DNA from: Ostrinia nubilalis
Taxonomy: Eukaryota > Arthropoda > Insecta > Lepidoptera > Crambidae
Assembly (NCBI RefSeq): GCF_963855985.1
Contig: NC_087112.1
Span: 8,062,501-8,126,500, forward strand
Direction of reading: 5' to 3'
Length of the DNA: 64,000 bases
Shown: positions 44,506 to 55,849 of the stretch, piece by piece
Layout of the letters: every line of letters begins with the position of its first letter
Numbering within the stretch: the first letter of the stretch is position 1
Position numbers and translations under genes: made by a program
The notes under the pieces: model-generated
What the model was told of the DNA's origin: nothing
The model's input: only the letters and a program-made list of their open reading frames with translations
Database searches by the model: none

Positions 44506-44606
44506 TCCTATGTCCCCTAGATGGGGCAGAGGGCGTCCACAACAGTCCTCCATCGCGTTCGGTCTTGAGCTTCGCGTTTGATTTCGCTCCAAGTCTTGAG
44601 GAGTGT
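44506..44606 (-). pseudogene. C-terminal end of a LINE reverse transcriptase (same family as 31393)
   Basis: Minus-strand match to the LINE end at 31393-31575: CTTGGAGCGAAATCAAACGC, then CGATGGAGGACTGTTGTGGA and CCCCATCTAG. Its intact tail (ATAGGACCTTAAGTCAAGTC) shows what the CR1 insertion at 31582 interrupted. Confidence 0.75.
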
Positions 44607-44709
44607 AGGCCTCTAGTAAATCCCTGTAGTAGAGACTGGATGACCTAATGATGATGATTCGTTTGTTTTTCGACACAAACTTTCTTGTCGCCAATCGCGC
44701 GCGCACACT

Positions 44710-44796
44710 CGTCGCGACAGCAATATAATTACCCGCGAGCGATAAGGATGGGTAGCTTGGGGTCATTGGACAAAATTCTACGTGCTCACAGACCGG
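44710..44796 (-). repeat. Repeat inverted relative to 30439-30525
   Basis: Inverted copy of the segment at 30439-30525 with few differences. It is directly followed at 44812 by an inverted family X copy. Confidence 0.6.
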
Positions 44797-44811
44797 GCTT
44801 TAAACGGAAAC

Positions 44812-44880
44812 CTATGGGACTATTCCCTATTCTCTCGTTCCCACCGCTGCAACTCCTGTGTAGCCAGGATCTACAGGGGG
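44812..44880 (-). repeat. Dispersed repeat family X copy (inverted)
   Basis: GGGACTATTCCCTATTCTCT, then CCCACCGCTGCAACTCCTGT and AGCCAGGATCTACAG: the inverted end of family X. Confidence 0.6.
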
Positions 44881-44884
44881 GGAT

Positions 44885-44945
44885 CTAAACGGGAACCTGC
44901 CAGAAATAGTTCCTGCAAAAAACGAGATGTCTCCGAGGGAACAAG
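44885..44945 (+). mobile_element. MITE family V tail fragment
   Basis: Contains TAGTTCCTGCAAAAAACGAG followed by ATGTCTCCGAGGG, like the V tails at 62900-62950 and 63140-63165. Confidence 0.45.
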
Positions 44946-45342
44946 CGAAAGATTTACCAAAGGTATAGGTATTCTATAGGAAAAATATCCACCTAAACCC
45001 CAGAAGCAATAGTTTCCGTACAAAACCCGATAAACCCACCAGTTGCCCGTAATATTCGCCGTCCTTACACGAAATCGCGTATTTGCGAGGGTATTAAGCT
45101 AAAATTGAAATCTCGCTTGAGATGGTGCAAATGGCGAACAGATAGAAGACATCCCGCGAATGTTACACCCGAGATGGTAGTATGATTTTATTAATACTAT
45201 TATTCAAAAGAATCTAGTATAGATGGGGAAGGTCCAGAAAGCTCGCTTGTTACTTGATGTTAAAGTCTCGAAGAATTTCTCATTCATCACCGATTCTAAA
45301 GCGAACGACCGTTCATTGAAAAATTGACATTAAAAACGCTAA

Positions 45343-45498
45343 CGCCCATATTCACAAACATTACTATGAGGTCTTACAGTACGCGTGGACATACGAACCA
45401 GTCACAGAGCTCTATTCAACGCTGTGCGTTCAATTTGCAGCTTCATTTAAGCAAGAATAGTTTGTGTCACCTCAAAGTTATGTTTCTGAATACGGGCG
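45343..45498. mobile_element. MITE of the 'CCCGTATTCACAAAC' family
   Basis: Inverted ends CGCCCATATTCACAAACA and TTCTGAATACGGGCG. The interior carries CAGAGCTCTATTCAACGCTG, shared with the copies at 3869 and 18788. A 117-codon frame crossing it is not a gene. Confidence 0.75.
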
Positions 45499-46874
45499 TA
45501 AATCCTTTTCTACTACTTTCAAAATATACCTCGACTGCCAGTAACCCCAAAAGTAAAAATTGTCATAAACATTTCAAACCGTTCAAGCGGAAATATAACA
45601 TTCCAAACACGAATCAACGGTTGAAAATTCATAAAAGGAATACTCAATTTGGAGTTCGGAATTCAAAAATTTATTAACGTCTGCACGCCGCTGATTGGGC
45701 GAGGAAGGGGGAAGGGGGGGGGGGTGTACAAAGGGGTCCGCGCTGCATGTTTCATTACCACTATTGTGTAGGCAAAGACGGAGTGCAGACGTCTAGGAGT
45801 TTCTACAAAGGCTCCACTTCTCTAGCTCGGGGCAGGTTTGAAGTATTCAAATATTGATAGGGGAAGGAATCGTGGTTTGGTTATTAGATTTTTGCAAGTA
45901 ATGTAGTTTTTGGCGTTTTTAAACGTTTATTTATACCTACTTTTTAATTTAGGAATAATCTAGGAAGCCCTAGGAATTGAAGGTATAAATTCTAAGAACA
46001 GGACAGCAAGGTACAGAAAACTTTATGTTAGATTTATCAAAGCTAAAGGATTTGTGTCTTCGGACAGACCAGTGCTTTTATATTATTTCTAGAAATACTC
46101 ATTCTTTTAAAGGTGGATTACTCGTATCGTATTCTTGTTTATAACGAGCAACACTATTCTGTTTAACATCCAGGTTTGACATCTGTTTGACATGACATTT
46201 TCAACATAGCAACACTCCTGGGCCGTAAATTACATTAACAGAATTTTCCATCCTCATACATCATAATATTTACAAGAACATTATTAGTATTCACTAGTCT
46301 TAATTAATAGGAGTACCTACACAACATCACACAGAGAATTCTTTATTAGCTTCACAGACATAAAAGCAGCCAATTACTTAAGCAGCTAATATGCTCAATA
46401 TGTACTTGTAGTACCTACTAATGAGCATTAAACTTTTTGTTTTCATTTTCAAAGAGCGCTTTCAAAGAGTACCCTCTCATCCATAAACCTCTTTGCAATA
46501 ATAATGCAGTCTCTATGGACAATCGTTACTGTCCGCTCGAGTCGTTCTTAGCGAATTATTCACTCGAGTAGCATCGTCAATCGATACTTCATTGCATATT
46601 CTGATTTTAAATCGGAACCGTGCCAACGGGTGCGTTTATACAGCACGAGGACGAATCCGGGACATTCGATTCATCAAATTGGAGCGAGTCGATTTGTGAC
46701 ATAGTTAATGAACTAATAAATGTATTGGTTGAAATAGTTCTTATTTATTTCACTTTTTGATGTAAGAGAGAGGCTTCTATTTTCCTTTTGGTAATTCGTA
46801 CTTATTCAATTCCTTAAATTTTTTTCTAACTAAATTCGTTGTGAATGCTTATAAAGTATCCCAGAACTGCTCAT
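45499..46874. other. Gene-free stretch
   Basis: No gene was recognised. A GC-rich run with a poly-G tract lies at about 45695-45745. Confidence 0.35.
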
Positions 46875-46945
46875 CATTTACTGGTTGGATATCATTGGAG
46901 GCTATACAGAAGTTACAGTGGTGGGAGCCAAAGTGAGAATAGTCC
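46875..46945 (+). repeat. Dispersed repeat family X copy
   Basis: Degenerate copy: TTTACTGGTTGGAT, then CAGAAGTTACAGTGGTGGGA and AGAATAGTCC. Confidence 0.5.
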
Positions 46946-47435
46946 TGAATGTCCTGATATTATGTGTGAAATTCAAATTATAACCTAACCTAACCTATCC
47001 ACGAGAATCACGAGAAGCTTCAGACCTAAATCTAGCCTGAATATTTCTAACCAGATCGTAGCCGGTAATGCTGATCGAACCGGATGTCCCGGAGGCAGAT
47101 ATGACCGGTGCCTCTCACAATTGCCCGCGCTAATACAACGGAAACTTGCGGAGTTGCGGGATCAATCTCCGGGAAGGCACCTGGGGACTGCAGGATTGTT
47201 GTGGATGCTATTAGACTGTTTGTTTTGAAAGATTGAGAGGAATTTTAATGGGGTTTGGGGAATTGCAAAAGTTTGAAAGAAAAATAACGGCTAATTTTGT
47301 ATTAACTCATTTAAAAAGAAGCAACTTTAAGTACGTAAGTACAGAAAATGATTGCGTGAAGTGTGTCAATTTGCCGTATTATGTCCCTTAAATTCAATAT
47401 CTAAATCTCTTAAAACATCCCTTCTCTAATGCTTA
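46946..47435. other. Gene-free stretch with a GC-rich patch
   Basis: No gene was recognised. TAACCTAACCTAACCTA lies at about 46982-46998. A GC-richer block at about 47040-47210 could not be assigned. Confidence 0.35.
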
Positions 47436-47607
47436 AAATGCGAAAGTTTGTATGGATGTCTGGATGTTTGTTACTCTTTCACGCAAAAACTGCTGAACGG
47501 ATTTTGATGAAACTTTACAGTATTATTGTTTAAACATATAGGCTATAATTTATGATGATCTGTAACAAACTAAATTTAACGCGGGTAAAGCCGCGGGCAA
47601 AAGCTAG
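47436..47607 (+). mobile_element. Helitron-like non-autonomous element (3' end defined)
   Basis: Body ACTGCTGAACGGATTTTGAT, then ACGCGGGTAAAGCCGCGGG (GC hairpin) and AAAAGCTAG at 47604-47607 followed by T. Nearly the same 3' portion occurs at 58999-59153. The 5' boundary is approximate. Confidence 0.55.
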
Positions 47608-47884
47608 TCTGTTATAATTTGTACGGTATTTCGATACCGTTTCACAAAAAATAGTATCAAACTTATCCTGTCGGATCGTGCAGGTTTTTTACACTTTGTA
47701 GCTAAAATTAGACTTAAATTCAACGCCTATCGTGCGTATGGTGTGTAGCAAAACCGGTTTATGGGAGAAACCTTTCAAGTGACTGGTTACTTGACAAAGG
47801 AAGGATTGAAGACTTACTTAAGTATAAAACCTTTCTTTGTTATAATAATGTAACTTGTAATTAATTTTAATTTCCATGATGGGG

Positions 47885-48600
47885 CTGGGTGTTACTATGT
47901 ATAATATGTATGTATTTACAAAAAAAAAGTATTTAAGTATGTCCTTATATCCGTTGTCTAAGTACGCATACATAGTACAAGCTTTGCTTAGTTTAGGACT
48001 AGAAGCGTAGTGTAAAATGTCCAGGGATATTTATTTATTTATTTAACTCAGTCGTAAATGTCGCGTTAAGACCCGTGTCTTTCTATTTTACCTTTATTTT
48101 TATCCAGAATTTGTCGAACTACTAAAAACAAATTATTCAAATACTTAAAATATCTACACATAACAATAATCCAATTAAAAATTCTACTAACACAATCAAA
48201 TACGGATCATTATGTCAATAATCTGACAATCTCCAAATCAAACAAAAGAACTATCGTTATTAAAATTCATATTATTAATAAACGTCGGCATTTTAAATTG
48301 AAACGGGCAGTTTTTATGGCTTTTGAGACATTTCGACAAACAATAAAACAAACTGGGAGGACAAAGGATAGGATCTCGATGGGAATTCTCGGAGTTTCAA
48401 AAAAACAACTCTGATATTATAGGTATTTATGGGGTTGGTTGTCCATTGAAAGAGATGCGATTACTATAAAATAGTGGACATTTTACATTGCGCCTCTAGT
48501 CCCAAACTAAGCAAATCTTGTACTATGGGTAGGTACTAGACAACGGATTAAAAATACTTAAATACTTTTTTGTAAATAAATACATATTATAGGTAGATAT
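47885..48600. repeat. Inverted pair of dispersed repeat 'W'
   Basis: The W segment (47885-48022) recurs inverted at 48470-48600 (ACTAAGCAAATCTTGTACTA, then TACTTAAATACTTTTTTGTA). The ~450 bp between them shows no coding. The pair may be the two ends of one element or two separate copies. Confidence 0.5.
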
Positions 48601-48856
48601 TTTGTATTGTATCGGTTTGATGTTGTTATTTTTTTTATTTATCTTTAAATTAATAAAAAAACATAGTAGAAAACTGAAAACAATGAATTAAAAATGGCGG
48701 AGATTTCAATTAAAAGTTGCCATATTTACAGGACATGATCTTTGAGATACTTTTAAACTCTATCGAGGAGCTTTTTTGTGAAGGTGTAACATACACCCAT
48801 CTTATTGTCACTTTTCTTTCTTTATACTAACCTACATTAGTAATAAGTAAGTAGTC

Positions 48857-48963
48857 CCCCGGGACAAACTTGACCTTCACTGGTTGGGTTATGGCGGTCA
48901 AGCTGCAGATCCTGGCCACACAGGAGTTGCAGCAGTGGGAACGAGAGGTGGGAATAGTCCCGT
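48857..48963 (+). repeat. Dispersed repeat family X copy
   Basis: CCCCCGGGACAAACTTGACC, then ATGGCGGTCAAGCTGCAGAT, ending GAGGTGGGAATAGTCCCGTT. Confidence 0.6.
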
Positions 48964-49404
48964 TACCTACATTAGTAAATAAATGTAGCATAGCTTAGCT
49001 TTCAGTGGACACAATCACAAAGACTGTCTTTCATTCGCGTAGTCAAGGGGAAAGATTGTTTGATACAGCCTCATAAACTATGGAAGAATTAATTAATAAG
49101 AGCCTGCCTTCTCGTCCGAATTTAATATAGGACTTTTTGCTTTGGGGACCTTGTTTTTTTAAAACATAACTCCCTTTAGATTGCTCTAGTCTGGGACTGT
49201 TTGCTAGGGCATGCAAACCGGTTAACCGGATAACCGAAAAAACCGGATAACCGACACAATTTGGAACTCGGTTTTTGTCAGTTATAAATCCGGGTTTTTC
49301 GGTTTTTTCGGTTTTTCTTCTACGATTTTAGATAATTTAATAACTCATACAAGAACACGCTTCTTTAGTCATATCAATAAAAACAATTATTGTAATGCAA
49401 TGTG

Positions 49405-51075
49405 GAAGCGGTACCAAGGCTCCAAAGTGTTCGCAAGAGACAACTCTATTGGGCAAAGCCAGCTGACGAAGCTAACGACGGCGGACGGTAGTGTAACGTC
49501 AACAAAAGCCGAGGTTCTGGGTGAGATCGAGAGGTTTTATGGACAGCTATATACCTCGGTCACCAAACCCGTTGATAGCTCAACTTCAGATCCAAGAGCT
49601 AAGCTAACTCGACACTATACCGAAGATATCCCGGACATCAGCCTATACGAGATTAGGATGGCTCTCAAACAGCTAAAGAACAACAAGGCACCGGGTGATG
49701 ACGGAATAACATCGGAGCTTCTGAATGCGGGTGGAACACCGATACTGAAAGTCCTTCAGAGACTCTTTAACTCCGTCTTACTCCAGGGAACTACGCCAGA
49801 GGCATGGAACTGAAGCGTGGTGGTGCTCTTCTTCAAGAAAGGTGATAAGACCTTGCTGAAGAATTACAGACCCATCTCGCTTCTGAGTCATGTCTACAAA
49901 CTGTTTTCGAGAGTCATCACGAACCGTCTCGCGCGTAGGTTCGATGACTTCCAGCCTCCCGAACAAGCCGGATTCCGAAAAGGTTATAGTACCATAGACC
50001 ACATCCATACGCTGCGGCAGGTTATACAGAAGACTGAGGAGTATAACTTGCAGTGTTACAATCTCTCCAGCGGTGCCGTATTGACTATCGGTATATCGAG
50101 GTGCTGAAGTGCTTGTACAAAAACGCCACCATGTCGGTCCGAGTACAGGAGCAGAGCACGGGGGCGATTCCACTGCAGCGAGGCGTTAGGCAGGGAGATG
50201 TTATATCTCCGAAACTGTTCACCGCTGCATTGGAAGACGCTTTCAAACTCCTGGTATGGAAAGGATTCGGCATAAACATTAATGGCGAGTACATCACTCA
50301 CCTTCGGTTTGCCGACGATATTGTAGTCATGGCAGAATCGTTGGAAGATCTTGGCACAATGCTCGAAGACCTTAATCGAGTTTCCCAACAGGTAGGCCTG
50401 AGGATGAACATGGACAAAACGAAGCTTATGTCGAATGTCCATGTTACGCCCTACCCAGTTTCAGTTGGGAGCTCAATTCTCGAGATTGTCGACAAGTATG
50501 TCTACCTCGGACAAACGATCCAGCTAGGTAGGTCCAATTTCGAGAAGGAGGTCAATCGTCGAATCCAACTCGGCTGGGCAGCGTTCGGGAAACTACGCAA
50601 CATCTTTTCGTCCAAAATACCTCAATGCCTAAAGACTAGAGTGTATAACCAATGTGTGTTACCAGTGATAACTTATGGCTCGGAAACGTGGCCTCTCACT
50701 ATAGGCCTTATACAGAAGCTCAAAGTTGCACAGCGTGCTATGGAGAGGGCTATGCTTGGTGTTTCTTTGCGAGATCGAATCAGAAATGAGGAGATCCGTA
50801 AACGAACCAAAGTCGCTGACATAGCCCGACGGATTAGCAAGCTGAAGTGGCAATGGGCAGGGCACATAGTACGCAGAACTGACGGCCGATGGGGCAGAAA
50901 GGTTTTGGAATGGAGGCCGCGTACCGGAAAACGCAGCGTGGGACGTCCACCTACAAGGTGGACCGACGACATCGTAAAGGTAGCAGGGAAGCGCTGGACG
51001 CAGACCGCTGCCAATCGATCAACATGGAAAGCATTGGGGGAGGCCTATGTTCAGCAGTGGACGTCCTATGGCTGA
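49405..51075 (+). pseudogene. RTE reverse transcriptase, broken (nonsense and deletion)
   Basis: The frame begins inside the protein (KRYQGSKVFARDNS); the upstream ATG belongs to the target duplication. It continues through NNKAPGDDGI to a TGA at 49811-49813, where family logic predicts Arg (a CGA to TGA change). It resumes with VVVLFFKKGDK, NYRPISLLS and QAGFRKGYST. Near 50050, after KTEEYNL, a deletion removes the motif A region and shifts frame. The next frame gives VRQGDVISPKLF (motif B), FADDIVV (motif C), then WQWAGHIVRR, GRPPTRWTDD and QQWTSYG. It cannot encode an active enzyme. Confidence 0.88.
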
Positions 51076-51095
51076 AATGATGATGAATGATGATG
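49405..51095 (+). mobile_element. 5'-truncated RTE-type LINE (family A) nested in the hAT element
   Basis: A 1.7-kb copy flanked by AATGCAATGTG at 49394-49404 and 51096-51106, the latter after a TGATGATGAATGATGATG-type tail. It carries most of the reverse-transcriptase region and the C-terminal domain but lacks the endonuclease. It is the longest family A copy here and the reference for the many short 3' ends in the window. Unbroken TSDs and TIRs show it entered after the hAT element. Confidence 0.92.
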
Positions 51096-51106
51096 AATGC
51101 AATGTG

Positions 51107-51880
51107 AATGAGTAGAGTATAGTCTATGGCTATGGTATTGAACTAAAGTACCATGTATCTTCTAGCTAAAGCTATAAGCGCGCGGGCGCAAAATGGAACG
51201 CGCTTTGTATTTGACCATTGCCGCCATTATTTTTGCTTTGCTAGTCTCTGTCAGTGTCAACTTGCATATTATTTAAATAAGCATAACTATGACCAAATTT
51301 TCTTCTTCTTTTTTGATGATGTTGGCAATTCACGTCGAGGTCGACTTGATTTGTGCCATTTTCCAGTATATAAGTGATACGAGTTACAAAATGAGATCAA
51401 GTATGATATAATGAAGGATGATAGATGATACCCTTTCCCACCCTTTGAGTCTCAGTAAAGTTGTGGTGCTTTACTGAGACCTCCTATGGACAACTTGAGA
51501 GAACCAGAAGAATCACGATGCACTGTTTTGCTTCACTTGCCCACACCCATGGACGTTCACGAACACTCAATGGTTAATAATCCACCATTATTATACATTA
51601 ATAGTCGCCCACACACGAATTTGAGGAAATAAAACAAAACCGCTAACATGACGCTTCAGATTCCCGCCAAGAAGTCCTGACCAAAGGTTTTGCTTTGCTA
51701 ATGAGCGAAGTATCCTATTGTTGATCTCTTTATATTTGATTTTTAATTAAACTATTCAATTGATCTCACAATATTATGTTCAGAACATGTAACTTCATCT
51801 TGTCAAACTAGAATATAAAAGAAATAAAATGATTTTTATTATAATTTGCAGCATTTTTATTTACTTACAAACAGTCGACC
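51107..51880. other. Internal sequence of the hAT-like element
   Basis: No transposase domain (hATC or BED) was seen. The 74-codon frame at 51153-51377 has no motif. Confidence 0.4.
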
Positions 51881-52132
51881 CGAAAAACCCGAAAAACCCG
51901 AAAAAACCGGTTTAGTTCGGTTTTTAAAAATAAAAACCGAAAAAACCGGTTTTTCCAAACCGCTCGGTTTTTGCATGCCCTACTGTTTGCTCAGACAGAT
52001 TTTATTGTGTCTTTGACATTTAAAAACGTTTTTAAGCATTGGATTGCGTTATTTATAAGGTTAACTTAATGTCTCTTAAATACAGACAGTACTTCAAAAT
52101 ATACACGTTTGTTGCTAAATAGTACCTTATTA

Positions 52133-52331
52133 TCTAAATATGTAACTCAAAGGTGACTGACTGACTGATATAGTGATCTATCAACGCACAGCCCAAACCA
52201 CTGGACGGATCGGGCTGAAATTTGGCATGCAGGTAGATGTTATGACGTAGACATCCGCTAAAAAGGATTTTAAGAAACCCCTAAGGGGGTAAAACGGGAT
52301 CCACGCGTACGAAGTCGCGGGCGGCCGCTAG
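52133..52331 (+). mobile_element. Helitron-like non-autonomous element, 199 bp
   Basis: Starts TCTAAATATGTAACTCAAAG and ends GTCGCGGGCGGCCGCTAG, flanked by A and T. Its interior (GTGATCTATCAACGCACAGC, CTGGACGGATCGGGCTGAAA) is shared almost exactly with 61929-62148. Confidence 0.7.
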
Positions 52332-52959
52332 TGATAAATAAATGTGATTTTCCAACGAAAATTTCTGATGTCACAAAATCCAAGTTCACCAATTTGTTGG
52401 CTACCTACCTAAATAAACTCCGACAATCGCCAATTTGTAACTAGGATTTTCAATCAATCAGATGCTAAACCGCAACATTCTGATCATGCAATCAGCCATA
52501 GTCATAGTGTGTTCTAATATCCCAAATGCTGCACGTGAGCACGTCACGGGAGTCGAACAGAAAGCAAACCGTGCTGTACATAATTACGGCGGGCTTAGGG
52601 TCAGGCAAAGGCCGGCTCCGGACTACGAACGTTTTTGCACGCAAAAAATGTTTCGAATTCAAATACCACTTAAAAAAATAAACATATTTTTTTTGGAATT
52701 GAATGTAAATAAATTCAACCGAATACGAACTTTGCCCGAACATTCGGTGTTTATCTCTATCCGAACTTTGACAAATATCATGAAATGAGCATTTCACAGA
52801 TCGAGACATCTTTATCCACTGAATTTTAGAGAGAAAATATTCCATAAAAATTCGTTGTTCGATAAAATTCCGAAAAATTTCATTTTTATATGCTGTCCTG
52901 AAAAAAAGAACTCCACATTATCTTTACGTTTATCAGCCAACTTTATTTTATTTACAGAT
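52332..52959. other. Gene-free stretch
   Basis: No gene was recognised. Overlapping plus and minus open frames at 52462-52845 have no domain and shadow each other. A GC-richer patch lies at about 52530-52630. Confidence 0.35.
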
Positions 52960-53047
52960 TGGACTGAACACGTGACTTCAGACAAAATCGCAACGCACTG
53001 CGACTTATTCGCCCATTCTCCGCCAGCCTTAACCCTTTCGCCGCAGG

Positions 53048-53149
53048 GTGGACCGTAATTGGACCCGTTCATTTGCATCGGAGTCCCGATTTGGGCACGA
53101 TTGATTCCGACGTTACTACTACATAAACCCATTGTCAGCCCCGAGCTAC
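53048..53149 (-). other. Candidate host exon or conserved non-coding block
   Basis: The minus strand reads TTTGACAG (acceptor-like) followed by an open frame containing SSGLTMGLCSSNVGINRAQ and GTPMQMNGSNYG. The peptide is Met/Gln/Gly/Asn-rich, like low-complexity regions of transcriptional coactivators, but I cannot name the protein. No strong donor follows; the frame continues through GPPCGERVKAGGEW to about 52812. The block is GC-richer than its surroundings. Confidence 0.25.
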
Positions 53150-53156
53150 CTGTCAA

Positions 53157-55097
53157 AGTCCCATCAAGGTAATAAGGCCCTTTGATCTATTAAATTGTTA
53201 TTGTGACAACTGTTGGTTTGGTTAAGACTACAGAGAGAATATTTTTGGTGTGTTCTAGCCGAAATTGTAAAGGAAAAAATCTTTTAAGGGCGTAGCGCGT
53301 TTATATCTTTATTTATTTATTGTGGTATCAACATAAGAGTATTAAACACAACAAAAAAATTAAACCAAAGGTTCTCACTCTAGCTAACTGCTCCCACACA
53401 AACGTACAAAATGTTAAATTGGATTTAGACGTGAAGATTTTTTTAACATTAGGCTTGAATTTCTAATGCTAATTTGAATAAATAAATAGTTTTCTCTCAA
53501 TGTGTTAACTTAATCTAAAAACTATTATCAGCCCATTGTGATACCAATACGGCTAAAAATAAACTTTAAAAAATCTTTTCAGCAAACTTCTGAATGATGT
53601 TTTTCGTTAACAAGATAATACAATAACAGGTAAAAGAGTTAAGTAAGCGCGTTGTTTCAAAAACGTCACAAAACTAACAATACGAGCTGCCGTGACACCA
53701 GAAATAGAAACAAGAAAGAACGTGACAAAGATGGAACATTTGTTGAATTGCACGCCACTTACGAACAAATTTCAACTGTAAACTCTCTCATTAAAATACA
53801 AAATCACAAAACGTATTTCGCCATTCATACCATGTACAATGGCAAGTAAAAACCTGTTTTGAAATGAACCTTAGTGCTTTGTTATAACGGTGTACTTACC
53901 ATTATTGTCAAAACAGTAATACCACAACAACAAAGTACCTTCACAAACAATATCTTCTGCGAAGGTGGCGAAGGTACCTACTATCCTACCCTTAATTTGC
54001 TTGACGAAATCTATTGTGCCGAAATGGGTGGTAATTATAATATTTTAACGGAGCTGTTAGCGACAGTTCGGCAGACAAAAGGTTAAAATTTACAGCTTGT
54101 AAAAACGTTTGTTTAAAAATTTATTGACGGGTCCCTAATACGGCACGCAATGAAAAAAACTCGCTTTGTTTTTAACTTTTAAAAGATTTATTACTAAGCT
54201 ATTTATAAGTATTGATATTATAAGTGAGATTAGTAGGTCTAAATCAAAAGATACTAAAAGTCTTAAAGATATTGTGGTCTTTAAACTGATTTACGACCTG
54301 ACCGAAGAAATGTTTTGGTCATTTGATAGTATAGTAAACGTTTTTATGTTATTTCTCATGTTTATGTATTTTATTATCATATTTTAGGACGTTATTTATA
54401 ACTTTAACTTTAGTAAAGGCTCCTTTATTTATAAAAAAAAAAACGGTTTATTGACATCGTTAACTAAAATAATGTTTTTAGATTTGGGTTTTTTTATGCA
54501 GAATAGGCAGGTATTTGACCGCAATCGCACCTGATGTTAGGTGAGATGCAGTCTAGGATGGTACATAAAATATCTAGGTACCCTGTACCTGTATAGTGCC
54601 TATTCACTCTCGCATTGAAAATGCCCGGATTATGTGTTCGGGAAAGGCAGCAGATCAATTTGGTAGCGTAATAAACGTATTAATACAAACATTATTGAGA
54701 AATGCACACTAAGTGCTTTTGAAGAACTACAAATAGAGAATTCGCATGGATGAAGTTAAGGCAAAACTAAAACTAAAAAGAACACAAAAACACATATCTT
54801 CGCACTCGACTGCACGTGCTCTCACGTTAATAATATTAGCAGGATGGGACATTCAAAGAACAGTTCTAACTTAAAAGGTTTTAATACAAGTATATTTCAG
54901 CTTTTTAATAAAGTTCCAAACGTTCGCAGTTGCAAGAAAAATAAACCTTAGGTACAATGGAAGTAGGTAGAGGAAGCCCAACCTTTCCATAACAGTCGTA
55001 TAGAGAAATCCAAATAAGTATACAGGGTGGAAACGATATGTGATCTCACTCGATTGTTTCTAAACTATACAAGATATCGAAAAACTGGTTACTGATC
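53157..55097. other. AT-rich gene-free stretch
   Basis: Nothing was assigned. Short open frames (53652-53849, 53874-54086, 54166-54387) have no recognised domains. Confidence 0.35.
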
Positions 55098-55465
55098 TAC
55101 ACTTGCGAGCAAAAGTATGGAATCACTTACATGAAATTGTTTCCACGCGATCTTGTGTACTAACTAATTTGTTAGTAACAAAAAGAGTGGCACCATTTTA
55201 AAGATTAAACTTTTAGCTTTAAATTGATACCAAATTCATTGAAATCACACCGGTATTTAAAAAGATATCCCGGCTGATGTGAAGAAGTAAGGAAAAAGAC
55301 ATTTATCAAATGTTTGATACGTCGCGAGTTGCGGCTTATTTAGCCCCTATAAAAGCATTGTTTTCGGATTTTTGCTTTCACACGTTGATTCATACACATC
55401 TCCGCTTTTTTTGACACTTTACCTGAGATTCTACACCTACAGAAGTAGCACAAATCGTTGCACTA

Positions 55466-55822
55466 TTGCAAGAAGGGCTCAGCCAGCGGACTGTCGCACG
55501 TAAGCTCCACATAAGCCAGTCCTGGGTTTCGAAAGTTTCAAGACGCTTTCGGGAGACTGGTGGCTTTATCCCGAGACCAAGATCTGAACAGCGTCGGTGC
55601 ACATCGCAGAGGGATGACCGTTTTATCATGTCAACCTCTCTACAAAATCGTTTTTTGACTGGTATCGACGTCCAACAAGAGCTCAGAAATGTCCGTGGGA
55701 TAGCTGTTAGCGAGTGGACAGTTCGTCTAAGACATAAGCAATCGAAATTGACTCCAAAGAGGCCTGCCACAGGCTCGAAACTGACGGCAGGTCACCGACA
55801 AGCACGCCTTCAATTTGCTCTA
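55466..55822 (+). pseudogene. Tc1-like transposase N-terminal half (left arm)
   Basis: The translation starts MQEGLSQRTVARKLHISQSW, a paired-like helix-turn-helix, and continues through TGIDVQQELRNVRGIAVSEW (second DNA-binding half) to TAGHRQARLQFA, which precedes the DDE catalytic domain in the family. Similarity ends there. Later residues to 56104 are read through the loop and the opposite arm and are not transposase. The catalytic DDE triad is absent. Confidence 0.85.
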
Positions 55823-55849
55823 TCTATCTCGATAGGAAGGCGAGCAAGC

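Larger units (their letters stand above)
49205..51982. mobile_element. hAT-like non-autonomous DNA transposon, 8-bp TSD
   Basis: The perfect terminal inverted repeats TAGGGCATGCAAA (49205-) and TTTGCATGCCCTA (-51982) are flanked by the 8-bp duplication CTGTTTGC (49197-49204 and 51983-51990). An 8-bp TSD and this TIR style identify the hAT superfamily. Many subterminal copies of AACCGG/CCGGTT and CGAAAAA/TTTTTCGG motifs lie at both ends. Without the nested RTE (49405-51095 plus one TSD copy) it would be about 1.08 kb. No transposase was recognised. Confidence 0.88.

Noticed and set aside
46982..46998. Telomere-like TAACCTAACCTAACCTA
   Set aside because: Only about three units of the insect telomere pentamer, flanked by ordinary sequence; too short to be a telomere or an interstitial array.
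49400..49404. ATG as the start of the RTE protein
   Set aside because: The ATG lies in the AATGCAATGTG target duplication (49394-49404), so it is host-element sequence and not the RTE start.
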